Assembly (NCBI GenBank): GCA_014383445.1
Contig: JACNHV010000267.1
Span: forward strand, 1 to 64,000
Source: Candidatus Desulfobacula maris
GTDB taxonomy: Bacteria; Desulfobacterota; Desulfobacteria; Desulfobacterales; Desulfobacteraceae
Length of the DNA: 64,000 bases
Reading direction: 5' to 3'
The notes beneath the pieces were generated by a model. That model searched no databases. It had not been told where the DNA came from and saw only the letters and a list, made by a program, of their open reading frames with translations. Of the stretch, positions 1 through 8,756 are shown in pieces. A program made the position numbers and the translations under genes. The stretch's first letter is position 1. Each line of letters begins with the position of its first letter.

Positions 1-32
1 ATCTGGTATAGACAAATTTTTTGTCCCCAGAT
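1..32. other. Hairpin-forming inverted repeat at the window edge
   Basis: ATCTGG and CCAGAT flank an inner GACAA/TTGTC pair around an ATTTT loop. It lies downstream of the minus-strand SIMPL gene, so it could terminate that transcript, but no clear U-tract is visible inside the window. The rest of 33-213 holds nothing recognisable. Confidence 0.3.
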
Positions 33-213
33 TAAAAAATAAATTATATGGAAATCAAAAAAATCAAATTGAACACGGCTACATTAAAGCATATTGGAGA
101 TAAAAAGTCCGGTCTTTGAATTTTTTTAATTGTTTAAGGCATGCCATATTTATATCTTCTAATGGTTCATTGCCCCACTTTCAGGGCTGAGTGCACATAT
201 TGAACTTTTATAT

Positions 214-951
214 TTAATTCTTCTCTTCGCAAATCTCGTAGATCAGGTTGCAGGTCTCTCTTATTTCCATAGAACCGGCTTCAATCTGGGGGGAAACCTC
301 CATGGCCATATTTGAATACATTCTTGCCTGCATCGTTGGAGCCGGAAGGCTCTCTGATTCATTTACCTTTAGCAGCCTTCCGAGAGAAACGCCCAAAACT
401 TCGGCATAAAGCCCGGCCTTTGCTTTCGCATTTTTAGCTGCCTGTATCTTAACTTCTTTTCTCAATTCATCTATCTTGCTTGATCTAAACTGTATGCTTT
501 GAAAAATATTAGTTCCATCTTTTATCGCTCGGTCGATAATATCCCCTGTTTTTGATGTATCGCGCACCTTTACCATTAGCTGCTGACTTACTTTAAAAGA
601 TACTGGACTTCCCGGTATTTGGTGCCCCTTTTCATTTATGGGATAGACCGGTACGACATTATATGATGATGTCTTTATGTCTTTTTTATCTATCCCGACG
701 CTTTTTATTGCAGATATAATAGAATTCATTTTTGAAGTATTGTCTTTATAGGCCACTGCAAGCGCACGTGCTTCACTTGATACTCCAAAATTAATGACCG
801 CTTCATCGGGTATTGTCTTGATCACCCCTTCTCCCTTAACATGTATTGTGGGGTGACTATTTTCAATAGTATTGTATTCCTGTGCATCCCCGTAGGAAAC
901 ACAAAATAAAGTTATAACTATGCTCAATGCCAATATACTACTTTTTTTCAT
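214..951 (-). CDS. SIMPL-domain (DUF541) periplasmic protein
   Basis: A 245-residue secreted protein. Residues 1 to about 23 form a signal peptide with a hydrophobic core and a likely cleavage near GDA-QE. The rest matches the SIMPL/DUF541 pattern: an early HVKGEGV segment, a VINFGVSSEA strand, a paired NSIISAIKSVGI helix and a C-terminal repeat of the fold. SIMPL proteins are periplasmic or outer-membrane associated, and several are linked to oxidative stress tolerance, but no enzymatic activity is established. The ATG start is supported by GGAGGG six bases upstream. The gene stands alone and diverges from the ZraP-like gene across about 800 bp. The family call is firm; the role is unknown. 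Confidence 0.8.
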   Translation of the reverse strand: MKKSSILALSIVITLFCVSYGDAQEYNTIENSHPTIHVKGEGVIKTIPDEAVINFGVSSEARALAVAYKDNTSKMNSIISAIKSVGIDKKDIKTSSYNVVPVYPINEKGHQIPGSPVSFKVSQQLMVKVRDTSKTGDIIDRAIKDGTNIFQSIQFRSSKIDELRKEVKIQAAKNAKAKAGLYAEVLGVSLGRLLKVNESESLPAPTMQARMYSNMAMEVSPQIEAGSMEIRETCNLIYEICEEKN

Positions 952-1120
952 AACAACCCTCCATGGTTATAATTTACCACTGCTCTAATGTTATATTTAC
1001 CAAAGATCAGCTCTCATCCGATTCAGTATTCTTCTTTTTTCCAACTCTTTACAAATTGGTTTTTCAGCCATTAAAAAAGACCCCGAATTTAATAATTTTT
1101 CAAGACAAAAAATAATCATT

Positions 1121-1140
1121 TTATACTAAGATTAGTATAA
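1121..1140. promoter_or_regulatory. Perfect palindrome, candidate operator
   Basis: TTATACTA-AGAT-TAGTATAA is a perfect 8-bp inverted repeat with a 4-bp spacer, about 170 bp upstream of the SIMPL gene start. It looks like a dimeric repressor site. The bound protein is unknown. The remaining intergenic sequence from 952 to about 1500 shows no gene. Confidence 0.35.
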
Positions 1141-1505
1141 TAGGATTCAACATACAATATATAATGATGCAATACAAAATGAATTTTATTCCTGTCATTA
1201 CGTTATATGGAAATGACAAAATCAGATATTCCAAGCTCAAATTCAATTTTATTGGCTTTGCAGATAGCAGATCGGTGCCTTTGTCAAATCTTGTTGTCAT
1301 TGTGTCCTGAAAGGGATGATAACCCGATAGTTGAAAACGTAATGCCCTACTGATTTATGTTGGTAGACCGGACCTTATCGGCAATCATTCGTGTCATCTG
1401 CAAAATATTTATTCTAATATTTTTTATCGCAAATAAAAGCTTTATATAGAAAAGAGCTGCAGATGTTTTGCAGTATGGATACTTTGGGGTTGGGTATTGG
1501 CAATA

Positions 1506-1617
1506 TAGATAAAAATTATCCTCTTTCCGGGATTAGTGAGATTCGGTTATAAAAGGATTGGAACTTTTTTTGCCACCCTGGTTTATTCTTATCCACCCTT
1601 TGGATAAAATATATCCA
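1506..1617 (+). promoter_or_regulatory. Cluster of ZraR-like upstream activator sites
   Basis: Three copies of an inverted repeat close to TGGATAA-N3-TTATCCA lie at 1506-1522 (2 mismatches), 1579-1595 (2 mismatches) and 1601-1617 (1 mismatch). The last is centred about 86 bp upstream of the -24 element of the sigma-54 promoter at 1694. The same motif occurs before the YHS and Cys-Cys-tail genes, so it is probably the binding site of the local sigma-54 response regulator. Confidence 0.6.
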
Positions 1618-1693
1618 CTTTGACAAATGTGAAAATTATCCATCAAACCTCCAAACATACAAATACCTCGTGATTTCAATTGGTTGATAACAT

Positions 1694-1709
1694 TGGCACA
1701 CTTGTTGAA
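1694..1709 (+). promoter_or_regulatory. Sigma-54 promoter of the ZraP-like gene
   Basis: TGGCAC-ACTTG-TTGAA has the -24 GG and -12 GA with exact RpoN spacing. It lies about 60 bp before the ZraP-like start, downstream of a cluster of activator-site repeats. Confidence 0.75.
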
Positions 1710-1768
1710 ATAGTTATTGTCAGAGTTTATGAAAGAAGTTTTTTTTAACCATAACAAAGGAGTTTAAA

Positions 1769-2239
1769 ATGAAAAAATTTATCACCAAGAAAACAATATT
1801 TGTTGCATCATTTATTCTTATCGCAGGAATTATTGCCTCACAGGCGTTTGCTTACATGGGTGGCGGATACCATATGGGAGGCGGGTACGGCATGATGAAC
1901 AGCTACCAGATGGGCTATGGCATGATGGGTAATGGTTACATGATGGAAGGCCTTTCTGCCGAAGACCAGCAAAAAATGCTGGACCAGATGAACAACTTTT
2001 TTTCTTCAACTAAGGAGGTCAGGGAGCAAAGTTATCAAAAACAGCTTGAACTGAACAAGGAATATGCAAAATCTGAAAAGGATCAGGCAAAGATCGAGAC
2101 CCTTCAAAAGGAATTGTTTGATCTTTCCTCTCAGTTTGAAAAAGAAAGGTTTAATCACATGACTACCATGCAGAAACTATTTTCCGATAAAAATATTGGA
2201 AGTTTCAGGGGCATGGGTGGCGGATATAACGGCTGCTAA
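1769..2239 (+). CDS. Met/His/Gly-rich periplasmic ZraP-like metal-binding protein
   Basis: A 156-residue protein. The signal peptide is residues 1-28, with cleavage after AFA. A Met-rich segment follows (about 29-60, MGGGYHMGGGYGMM-type repeats), then a long charged helix with the spacing of the ZraP/CpxP/Spy heavy-metal sensor family, and a Gly-Met tail ending in Cys. ZraP in enteric bacteria is a periplasmic zinc-binding chaperone that is the target of the ZraSR system. Thioether-rich motifs instead suggest Cu(I) here. AAAGGAG precedes the ATG. The gene sits behind a sigma-54 promoter with activator sites and just upstream of a copper ATPase, and a ZraSR-like pair lies about 15 kb downstream. 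The ZraP-like role is inferred from composition and context. Confidence 0.75.
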   Translation: MKKFITKKTIFVASFILIAGIIASQAFAYMGGGYHMGGGYGMMNSYQMGYGMMGNGYMMEGLSAEDQQKMLDQMNNFFSSTKEVREQSYQKQLELNKEYAKSEKDQAKIETLQKELFDLSSQFEKERFNHMTTMQKLFSDKNIGSFRGMGGGYNGC

Positions 2240-2251
2240 TAAATGACAGGT

Positions 2252-2285
2252 TGTACCCGGGGGAGTTTTGTCTGCTCCGGGTACA
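2252..2285 (+). terminator. Hairpin after the ZraP-like gene
   Basis: TGTACCCGG and CCGGGTACA form a perfect 9-bp GC-rich stem, 12 bases after the stop codon. There is no T-run after it, so it may be a stabilising or attenuating hairpin rather than a strong intrinsic terminator. The rest of 2286-2490 holds only weak overlapping ORFs. Confidence 0.5.
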
Positions 2286-2495
2286 GGCTGGCTTACCTGA
2301 CGGGCTGCCTTTCATCATCATATTCATCATTCTGCTTTGCATCATGCTATCATTTTGCAGACCATATCCAGAAATCAGCAGAATCCAAATTACACTCAAA
2401 ATCGATATTCTCGTACAGAAATGGAAGATTTGAAATATGAAATAATGAATTAAATGAGCTTGAATATCGACCAGTTATGAAACATACTTGTTCTA

Positions 2496-2511
2496 TGGTA
2501 CATGTTTTGCT
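2496..2511 (+). promoter_or_regulatory. Sigma-54 promoter of copA
   Basis: TGGTAC-ATGTT-TTGCT has exact -24/-12 spacing and lies 39 bp before the copA ATG. No TGGATAA-type activator site was found just upstream, so activation may come from the sites near 1.5-1.6 kb or from an unseen site. Confidence 0.65.
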
Positions 2512-2549
2512 ATTTTACATAAAAGCCAAGTATAATTAAGGAGGATATA

Positions 2550-4991
2550 ATGACCACTCAAACCATTTCATTGCCAATTGCCGGCATGAGCTGCGCCAAT
2601 TGTGCTGCCAATATTGATAAAATGCTTGGAAACCTGAAAGGCGTTGAAAGTTCTAATGTGAATTTCGCAGCAGAACAGGCCGTTATTTCTTTTCATCCAG
2701 ACATCCTCTCTGTCACTGAAATTACGAATAAGATCCATTCTTCCGGCTATAAGGTTCCTGTAGTAAAAAAGGAAATTCCAGTAACAGGCATGACTTGTGC
2801 CAATTGCGCATCAAATATTGAAAAAGCCCTGAATAAGTTGTCCGGTGTCACTCTGGCCTCCGTTAATTTTGCTTCGGAAAGGGTCAGTCTGGAATTTCTT
2901 TCTTCCATTGTATCCCTGGATGAAATCATTTCAGTGATTAGAAAAATTGGATATGATGTTGTTATTCCTGCTGGCGACATGGAAGAAGAAGATGCCGAAG
3001 AGATTGCAAGAAATGCTGAAATCAAGGATCAGACAACTAAATTTATAGTGGGGGTGGCCTTTGCCCTGCCATTATTTGTCTTAAGCATGTCGCGGGATTT
3101 TAACCTGATCGGCCAATGGAGTCATGCTTCCTGGATGAACTGGTTGTTTCTTTTTCTTGCTACTCCTGTCCAGTTTTATACGGGATGGGATTACTATGTG
3201 GGGGCAATAAAAAGCCTTAGAAATAAAAGTACCAATATGGATGTATTGATCGCTCTCGGGTCTTCTGTCGCCTATTTTTATTCCCTTGCAATTCTGCTGG
3301 TTTCAGGTTTGGGAGGACATGTATATTTTGAAACATCAGCAGTCATTATTACACTGATAAAACTTGGAAAGCTGCTAGAAGCAAGGACCAAGGGAAAAAC
3401 GGGCGGGGCTATCAAAAAGCTGATCGGCCTTGTGCCCAAAACAGCCACGATACTTGAAAATAATCTTGAAAAACAGGTCCCCATTTCAGCTGTCAAAACA
3501 AATGATATTGTCATTATCCGGCCGGGTGAAAGGATTCCGGTTGACGGCATTGTAATTGAAGGCAATTCATCTGTTGACGAATCCATGCTGACAGGAGAGC
3601 CTCTTCCTGTTGATAAAAAAGTCAAGGATAAGGTCACGGGTGGCACTGTCAATGGTCAGGGTCTTTTAAGATTCAAAGCCACCAGAGTCGGAAAAAATAC
3701 TGCCTTAGCCCAGATCATAAGGCTGGTCCAGGAGGCCCAGGGAAGCAAAGCCCCTATTCAGGCTCTGGCAGATCGCATATCATCATTTTTTGTACCCACA
3801 GTCATTATCCTGGCAATTGTTACATTTTTCATCTGGTTGTCTGTTACAGGAGAATTTGTACCTGCCATGATCAGGATGGTAGCTGTTCTTGTCATTGCAT
3901 GCCCCTGCGCACTGGGGCTTGCAACGCCCACTGCCATAATGGCGGGAACGGGAAAAGGAGCTGAGAACGGTATCCTTTTTAAAAGAAGCGAAGCCCTTGA
4001 AAATGCAGCTAAACTTAAAATCATTGTATTAGATAAAACCGGGACCATTACCATGGGGAAACCCTCAGTTGTGGATATTGTCCCTTTATACCCCGATATC
4101 ACAAAGGAATTTGTCCTGACCTATGCAGCATCTCTTGAAAAGGGTTCGGAACATCCCATTGGCCGGGCCATTGTTTCACATGTTGAAAACATGAAAATAA
4201 AACTTATGGATACTTTAAATTTTAAAGCCCAGTCCGGGTTTGGTGTTGAGGCGGATATCAAAGGCCAGCAGTTCAAATTTGGGAAACCCAAGTGGTTTTC
4301 AAGTAAAGGATATGACCTTTCCAATGCAAATAAAATCATTTCCTCTTTTCAAAACAAGGGCAGAACAGTGATGCTGCTTGCAGATGAAAAAAATGTTCTT
4401 GGACTTATATCTGTGTCAGATACAGTGAAACCGGAATCTGCACGGGCTATCAAAAGTCTGCATGATGAAAAACTTAAGGTTGTCATGCTGACCGGAGACA
4501 ATATCCAGACAGCCAATGCCATTGCAGCTGAAGTTGATGTTGACCAGGTTGTGGCTGAAGTTGCGCCCGAAGAAAAAGCAGAACAAATTAAAATCCTTCA
4601 AAAAGGTAACGAACTGGTCGGCATGGTGGGGGACGGCATCAATGATGCACCGGCTCTTGCCCAGGCAGATATTGGCATGGCCATTGGCACGGGAACGGAT
4701 GTTGCCATAGAAACAGGGGACGTTATTCTTTCAAGCGGTAGCCTGGAAGGGATTCCCAAGGCCATAAAAATCAGCAGGAAAACCCTGAGAACCATCAGGC
4801 AGAATCTTTTTTTGGCCTTTGTCTATAATGCAGTGCTGATTCCTGTGGCAGCCGGTATCCTGGCTCCATTCGACATGTTTCCGGATTTTTTGCGACAATT
4901 ACACCCCATACTCGCCGCCCTGGCCATGGCTGCAAGCAGTATATCTGTCGTGACCAACAGCTTAAGACTTTATAATGCAAAGATTATGTAA
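2550..4991 (+). CDS. copA: Copper-translocating P1B-type ATPase
   Basis: An 813-residue inner-membrane pump that exports Cu(I) from the cytoplasm using ATP. Two N-terminal HMA domains carry GMSCANC (about residue 13) and GMTCANC (about 80). They are followed by transmembrane helices, the actuator loop with TGEP, the CPC metal-transport motif in IACPCALG, the phosphorylation motif DKTGT, the SEHPIGRA histidine motif and the hinge GDGIND. Length and order are normal for CopA (IB-1). The start has a strong AAGGAGG. It has its own sigma-54 promoter, which is unusual because CopA is usually controlled by CueR or CsoR. lgt follows 60 bp downstream, and YHS and SHOCT proteins lie further on. Confidence 0.95.
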   Translation: MTTQTISLPIAGMSCANCAANIDKMLGNLKGVESSNVNFAAEQAVISFHPDILSVTEITNKIHSSGYKVPVVKKEIPVTGMTCANCASNIEKALNKLSGVTLASVNFASERVSLEFLSSIVSLDEIISVIRKIGYDVVIPAGDMEEEDAEEIARNAEIKDQTTKFIVGVAFALPLFVLSMSRDFNLIGQWSHASWMNWLFLFLATPVQFYTGWDYYVGAIKSLRNKSTNMDVLIALGSSVAYFYSLAILLVSGLGGHVYFETSAVIITLIKLGKLLEARTKGKTGGAIKKLIGLVPKTATILENNLEKQVPISAVKTNDIVIIRPGERIPVDGIVIEGNSSVDESMLTGEPLPVDKKVKDKVTGGTVNGQGLLRFKATRVGKNTALAQIIRLVQEAQGSKAPIQALADRISSFFVPTVIILAIVTFFIWLSVTGEFVPAMIRMVAVLVIACPCALGLATPTAIMAGTGKGAENGILFKRSEALENAAKLKIIVLDKTGTITMGKPSVVDIVPLYPDITKEFVLTYAASLEKGSEHPIGRAIVSHVENMKIKLMDTLNFKAQSGFGVEADIKGQQFKFGKPKWFSSKGYDLSNANKIISSFQNKGRTVMLLADEKNVLGLISVSDTVKPESARAIKSLHDEKLKVVMLTGDNIQTANAIAAEVDVDQVVAEVAPEEKAEQIKILQKGNELVGMVGDGINDAPALAQADIGMAIGTGTDVAIETGDVILSSGSLEGIPKAIKISRKTLRTIRQNLFLAFVYNAVLIPVAAGILAPFDMFPDFLRQLHPILAALAMAASSISVVTNSLRLYNAKIM

Positions 4992-5051
4992 AATCGTCTT
5001 ATTTTATGTTTTCAGGCAGAATTTCAAACCCATCTGAGCAGGAGAATAAAG

Positions 5052-5822
5052 ATGCATCCAATTTTTTTACAAATCGGCCCGTTAACTATCAGGTGGTATG
5101 GTCTAATGATAGCCATTGCATGCCTGACCGGGTTTTGGATCGCACAAAAAGAAGCAAAAAGAAACCAGATAGAAGCCCAAAAAATTGAAAGCTTTTTTCT
5201 TTTTGCTGTTCTTTTTGCCATTGCAGGTGCCCGGTTCTATTATGTCGCGTTTACAGAACCTGCTTTATTTTGGGCGAATCCCCTTTCGGTACTGGCCATT
5301 TGGGAGGGAGGGCTGGCCATACACGGTGCGATTTTAGGAGGCCTTTTGGCCTGCATAATTTATACATGGCATCAGAAGATTTCCTTCTGGAAATTTGCAG
5401 ACACCCTTGCACCTTCACTTGCTCTTGGTCAGGCGATCGGCAGAATCGGATGTTTTTTCAACGGGGATGCCCACGGTTATCCCACAAATATGCCGTGGGG
5501 GTTGATTTATTCACCTGAGAGTCCGGCAGGGCAGATGTATCCGGGACAACCTCTGCATCCCACTCAGCTCTATGAAATGGGTTTTAACCTGATTATTTTT
5601 GGAGTGTTATGGACGATTAGAAAAAAGATTAAAATAAAAGGTAATCTATTCTTGCTATATACGATTCTGTATTCTGCAGGCCGGATATTTGTAGAACATT
5701 TCAGAGCTGATAAGCTCACCTATTTTGGCAATATTTCCGCAGCCCAGTCCATTGGGGCTTTGGGTATACTCACAGCATTGATCCTGATGATTGTGCTGCG
5801 CAAAAAAGCAATTCGCATATGA
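5052..5822 (+). CDS. lgt: Prolipoprotein diacylglyceryl transferase
   Basis: A 256-residue polytopic inner-membrane enzyme. It transfers a diacylglyceryl group from phosphatidylglycerol to the lipobox cysteine of prolipoproteins. Family hallmarks are the N-terminal PLTIRWYGLM segment, the GRIGCFFNGD signature and the HPTQLYEM motif, across about seven membrane segments. GGAGAATAAAG precedes the ATG. It follows copA by 60 bp, probably as part of its transcript. A copy of lgt inside a metal-resistance cluster need not be the housekeeping one; whether another copy exists cannot be seen here. Confidence 0.93.
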   Translation: MHPIFLQIGPLTIRWYGLMIAIACLTGFWIAQKEAKRNQIEAQKIESFFLFAVLFAIAGARFYYVAFTEPALFWANPLSVLAIWEGGLAIHGAILGGLLACIIYTWHQKISFWKFADTLAPSLALGQAIGRIGCFFNGDAHGYPTNMPWGLIYSPESPAGQMYPGQPLHPTQLYEMGFNLIIFGVLWTIRKKIKIKGNLFLLYTILYSAGRIFVEHFRADKLTYFGNISAAQSIGALGILTALILMIVLRKKAIRI

Positions 5823-5837
5823 AACAAAAAAGTTTTG

Positions 5838-5854
5838 CGGATAAAATCTATCCA
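5838..5854 (+). promoter_or_regulatory. ZraR-like upstream activator site
   Basis: CGGATAA-AAT-CTATCCA differs at two positions from the TGGATAA-N3-TTATCCA motif and is centred about 96 bp upstream of the -24 element at 5942. This matches the geometry of the site upstream of the ZraP-like promoter. Confidence 0.55.
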
Positions 5855-5940
5855 CTACAAGTTACATGAAGCAGATACGAAATTCCTGCAATTATTGATA
5901 ACATTTAAAAATCAAATAGTTATGATAACAGCCTGCCAAG

Positions 5941-5956
5941 TGGCACAGGTTTTGCT
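5941..5956 (+). promoter_or_regulatory. Sigma-54 promoter of the YHS-SHOCT cassette
   Basis: TGGCAC-AGGTT-TTGCT is an essentially consensus RpoN promoter, about 42 bp before the YHS gene start. Confidence 0.8.
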
Positions 5957-5997
5957 TTATTAGTTTGTAAAGCCAATATTAATAAGGAGGATTAAAC

Positions 5998-6258
5998 ATG
6001 ACTCATTTAAACACAAACAATAAACAGAACCACAAAGATCCTGTATGTGGAATGGACGTCTCATCTGAAAATAACTCAATCACTGCTATCTGGAACAATC
6101 AGACATATTATTTTTGTGCACAGAATTGTCGCAAAATATTTGAAAAATCACCTGAAGCCTATCAGAAAGAAAGTTCATTTTTCCTTAGAAGATGGTGGAA
6201 TAATTATCTTAAACGTCTGAACAAGGTTACCAATGGCAAACCACAATGTTGCGATTAA
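5998..6258 (+). CDS. YHS-domain small protein with a conserved Cys-Cys tail
   Basis: An 86-residue cytosolic protein. Residues about 12-57 are a YHS domain: DPVCGMDV, then YYFCAQNC and a FEKSPEAY ending. YHS domains bind metals through their cysteines and often sit on or beside CopA-type ATPases. The C-terminal 26 residues form a separate tail with two tryptophans, RLNKVT and GKPQCC. The same tail, nearly identical, makes up the C-terminal half of the 54-residue protein at 17251. AAGGAGG precedes the ATG, and the gene is under a sigma-54 promoter and activator site. A SHOCT membrane protein follows. Metal sensing or delivery to CopA is an inference. Confidence 0.8.
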   Translation: MTHLNTNNKQNHKDPVCGMDVSSENNSITAIWNNQTYYFCAQNCRKIFEKSPEAYQKESSFFLRRWWNNYLKRLNKVTNGKPQCCD

Positions 6259-6316
6259 AAATTATGAAATCCCTTGTGATCATGGACTTTTGGGGTTCTT
6301 ATTTCAGGAGGTGCAC

Positions 6317-6658
6317 ATGATTAAAAAAAAATTTACGATAAAATTTCTTCTTGTCCTTTTATTTTTTGTTTTAAGTACTGGTGCGGCTTTTGCGAACAGT
6401 ATGGGTCAGGGAACAATGGTTGTGGGATATCATATGATGGATACAGGCGCTGGTATGGGATGGATGATGTTTCTGTTCTGGGGTCTTGTGCTTGGGATTC
6501 TCATTCTTGTTATTCGTTGGATTTTAAATCTTCCCCAAAGGGAAAACCGTTTTGAAGAAATGCAGACAAGTGCCTCGGATATTCTAAAAGATCGATTTGC
6601 AAAAGGTGAGATTGATATCGCTGAATTTGAATTAAAACAACAAATCATTGCTGATTAG
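6317..6658 (+). CDS. SHOCT-domain membrane protein, copy 1
   Basis: A 113-residue protein. The ORF track starts at 6233, but GGAGGTG just before the ATG at 6317 and the signal-like N-terminus beginning there favour this start. A cleavable or anchor hydrophobic segment (about 8-27) is followed by a short periplasmic Met/His stretch (GYHMMDTG), a transmembrane helix (about 48-70) and a C-terminal SHOCT motif (ILKDRFAKGEIDIAEFE). SHOCT domains are short oligomerisation modules of unclear function. It is paralogous to the protein at 17442, and each copy sits right behind a Cys-Cys-tail protein. Confidence 0.75.
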   Translation: MIKKKFTIKFLLVLLFFVLSTGAAFANSMGQGTMVVGYHMMDTGAGMGWMMFLFWGLVLGILILVIRWILNLPQRENRFEEMQTSASDILKDRFAKGEIDIAEFELKQQIIAD

Positions 6659-6684
6659 ATAAGGTATTTATACTTGTGATTTTC

Positions 6685-7135
6685 CTAACTCAAGGGTCGC
6701 CAGAATTTTGCATCTACGGCTTTGCGAACCTCAATTATGTTCTTACCGCTTTTATATTGGGAAAGGGCAAAAAATGCCTGGTCCTGGCATATGCCGCAGG
6801 AAACGGCATGGGTGTCTGCATAGCAGCTCAAAAGGCTTTTGTGTCCAATGGTTTCTTTGCAATTGCAATAACAATACATGCTGTCCAGCAACACGGGATT
6901 TTGCTCTGCAATTTTATAGGCCCTTGCAACAGTACCTGTAAACTTTGCCGGTGAGAGGGTAGGCCGGTTCTCTCCGCCTCTCAAAAGGGTCAGGATCAGT
7001 AAACACCTGAATCCTGTATCCTTTTGTTTCCATTGCAGTGTATGCCTGGGCCGAGCTTGTTAAACCTGTCAGGCAAACCATTGACAAGAGCAGGGCATAC
7101 TTGATTTGGCGAAAGATTTTTCTCAGATTAACCAT
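6685..7135 (-). pseudogene. CYCXC-type cysteine-rich protein, frameshifted
   Basis: Two overlapping minus-strand frames together give one protein. Frame A starts at 7135 with a signal peptide (cleavage near SAQA) and runs through VFTDPDPFE. Frame B carries RPTLSPAKF, the CYCNC motif, GHKSLLSCYADTH and CGIC. This matches the exported family whose members carry a C-Y-C-x-C motif and in some species selenocysteine; here all are Cys. The frames join at a CCCTTTTGAG run near 6980-6990, where one base too many (or two too few) breaks the gene. That is either a true mutation, an assembly error at a homopolymer, or +1 frameshifting without an obvious stop-codon trigger. The start overlaps the upstream TlpA stop by 8 bp, so it belongs to the same redox operon. 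Confidence 0.65.
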
Positions 7136-7709
7136 ATCCCCCTTTTTGAATATAAGGCTTTTCAAGTTGATTTTTAAAGTACTGAAAGATTTTGGGTGAG
7201 GACCAGTCATAGGCACCTATTATTTTTTGTAAAATAATACCATTTTTATCTATGATAAAACTTTCCGGGACCCCTGTGGTCCGGTACAGGTTCTGTATGG
7301 ATCCTTTCTTATCAAGCAGGGCTTTGAAACTCAGTTTGTGTATGTTCATGAAAGGATCGACAACTTTTTTGCCTTGTGTGTCAATACTGACAGCCAGGAC
7401 CACAAAGTCCTTTTTTTTGAATCGATTGTAAAGTCTTTCAATAGAGGGCATTTCTTCTAAGCACGGCCGGCACCATGTGGCCCAGATATTTAATAAAATA
7501 ATTTTCCCTCTGAAATCAGACAGACTCACATTCTCTCCATCCAGATCCGGAAATGAAAAATCCGGTGCTTTTGTACCCTTTGTGATGGGAGGTTGTCTTG
7601 TGAATTTGAAGCCTGTATTATTCCCAGTTAAAAAAAAGAGGGTACCAATCCCTATGCTGATTATAAAAAACAGGATTCCTGTCTTGATTTTTGTTGATAT
7701 TTCTCCCAT
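7128..7709 (-). CDS. TlpA-family membrane-anchored thioredoxin
   Basis: A 193-residue protein with an N-terminal membrane anchor (about 10-28) and a periplasmic thioredoxin-like domain. The active site is WATWCRPC (C-x-x-C), followed by a TlpA/ResA-type fold with the cis-Pro region TTGVPESF. Such proteins reduce periplasmic disulfides, for example in cytochrome c or CuA-centre assembly. It lies 52 bp after the selenoprotein paralogue and overlaps the CYCXC gene. CuA and heme proteins encoded just beyond the divergent promoter region would be plausible clients. Confidence 0.88.
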   Translation of the reverse strand: MGEISTKIKTGILFFIISIGIGTLFFLTGNNTGFKFTRQPPITKGTKAPDFSFPDLDGENVSLSDFRGKIILLNIWATWCRPCLEEMPSIERLYNRFKKKDFVVLAVSIDTQGKKVVDPFMNIHKLSFKALLDKKGSIQNLYRTTGVPESFIIDKNGIILQKIIGAYDWSSPKIFQYFKNQLEKPYIQKGGYG

Positions 7710-7761
7710 AGCAAGCGCCTTGCCTTTTAAAGTTTAATCACAAGCAAAATTTTAGCTTCAT

Positions 7762-8313
7762 TTAATCGTTTTCATTAATCATGAATTCAATAAGGTTTCG
7801 GCTTTTTTTACTTTTCCAGTCTTTATACCCTGGAGCATATGCTTTAATATCACCCTTACGATTAATCAGTAAATGGGCAGGGGTTCCACGGATACCATAA
7901 TCACGAGCAACCTGGCCTTCAGTGTCTAAAAGGTTGGGAAATGGAATCCCTGTTTTGTCGACATATTTTTTTACAAGTGCTTTTTTTTCTTCTATATCAA
8001 TACCAAGAATAACAAAATCTTCATCCTTAAATTTGTTATAAAGATTAATCAGGGAAGGAAACTCCTTCCGGCACCAACTTCACCACGTTGTCCAGAAAAA
8101 AAGAAGAACAACTTTTCCGCGGAAATCCGTAAATTGTACTTGTTTGCCATCAAGGTCTTCCAAAGTGAAGTTCAAAGCAGGGATTTGCTCTCTTGCCTGA
8201 ATAAACCCTACGTCAAGGAACGGATCTTTAGCTGCAAGAGTCTTTGATAAAGGTATGATTGTAAATATGGCAATCATCAAAATGGCTGTAAGTACTTTGG
8301 GGAATCTTTTCAT
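7762..8313 (-). CDS. TlpA-like thioredoxin selenoprotein (U-x-x-C)
   Basis: The ORF track stops at 8080, but the reading frame continues through an in-frame TGA (8082-8080) to TAA at 7762, giving 183 residues. An N-terminal signal/anchor is followed by a TlpA-like fold: DFRGKVVLLFFW, then TTW-U-SWC, KEFPSLINLYNKF, and a GTPAHLLIN cis-Pro region. TGA sits exactly where the first cysteine of the C-x-x-C active site belongs, the second Cys is present, and the whole downstream half is conserved and free of stops. A bacterial SECIS-like hairpin follows the TGA. Sec78 would be the attacking residue. AAAGGG precedes the ATG. The gene heads a three-gene thiol-redox operon with a sigma-54 promoter. 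The alternative, a nonsense mutation, is unlikely. Confidence 0.88.
8053..8082 (-). promoter_or_regulatory. Sec codon and bSECIS hairpin of the TlpA-like gene
   Basis: On the minus strand, TGA is followed after 10 nt by GGAAGG-AGTTT-CCTTCC, a perfect 6-bp stem. The apical loop has G in its second position and begins 17 nt after the TGA, within the known range for bacterial SECIS elements recognised by SelB. Confidence 0.8.
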
Positions 8314-8409
8314 TTTTATCCCTTTACTATTCTGATAAAATTATTTTAATTAAATCTGCCTGGGTTTTTCTGGTATCGCTCTCTTTTTTATTAATATTAG
8401 AAATGTTAA

Positions 8410-8425
8410 AGCAAAGTTGATGCCA
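8410..8425 (-). promoter_or_regulatory. Sigma-54 promoter of the selenoprotein TlpA operon
   Basis: On the minus strand TGGCAT-CAACT-TTGCT has exact -24/-12 spacing, about 97 bp before the start codon. Only a half activator site (TTATCC at 8489-8494) is visible upstream. Confidence 0.6.
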
Positions 8426-8756
8426 GAGGATCGATTATTTTATATAACCTTCTTATGCAATGGTGCCAATTATGTCCCTATATATTGATTATCCGGCATT
8501 TCTACGAAAAGAAATGAAAAGCGACTATTTTTTTTCAAGCTTATAAGAATAATATTTAGCCACGGCTTTGTTGCGGTTATCGCAAACTCTGTGAATCAAC
8601 TGTATAATTTTGATGCACTTCTTGAAATCGATTGTAGAATATTATGCAAACAATGAATTTTCATCAAGGCAATAATAAAATAAATTTAAGTTATAAATTT
8701 AATATCTCCTTTACTTACAGCAGATTAAATGGATTTTTATATGATTTTAATAGTCT

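Noticed and set aside
1533-1757. 74-residue minus-strand ORF
   Set aside because: It covers the activator sites and sigma-54 promoter of the ZraP-like gene, has no recognisable domain and no good ribosome-binding site.
2205-2440. Overlapping small ORFs on both strands after the ZraP-like gene
   Set aside because: They overlap each other, start at TTG or inside the hairpin, and have low-complexity hydrophobic or Met-rich sequence without a plausible ribosome-binding site.
8080-8082. TGA as a nonsense mutation making the TlpA-like gene a pseudogene
   Set aside because: TGA is at the catalytic Cys position, the following 105 codons are intact and conserved, and a SECIS-like hairpin is present.
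8441-8469. Sigma-70-like promoter on the minus strand (TTGGCA, 17 bp, TATATA)
   Set aside because: The match is partial and in AT-rich DNA. The consensus-spaced sigma-54 promoter at 8410-8425 is a better explanation for the Sec-TlpA operon.
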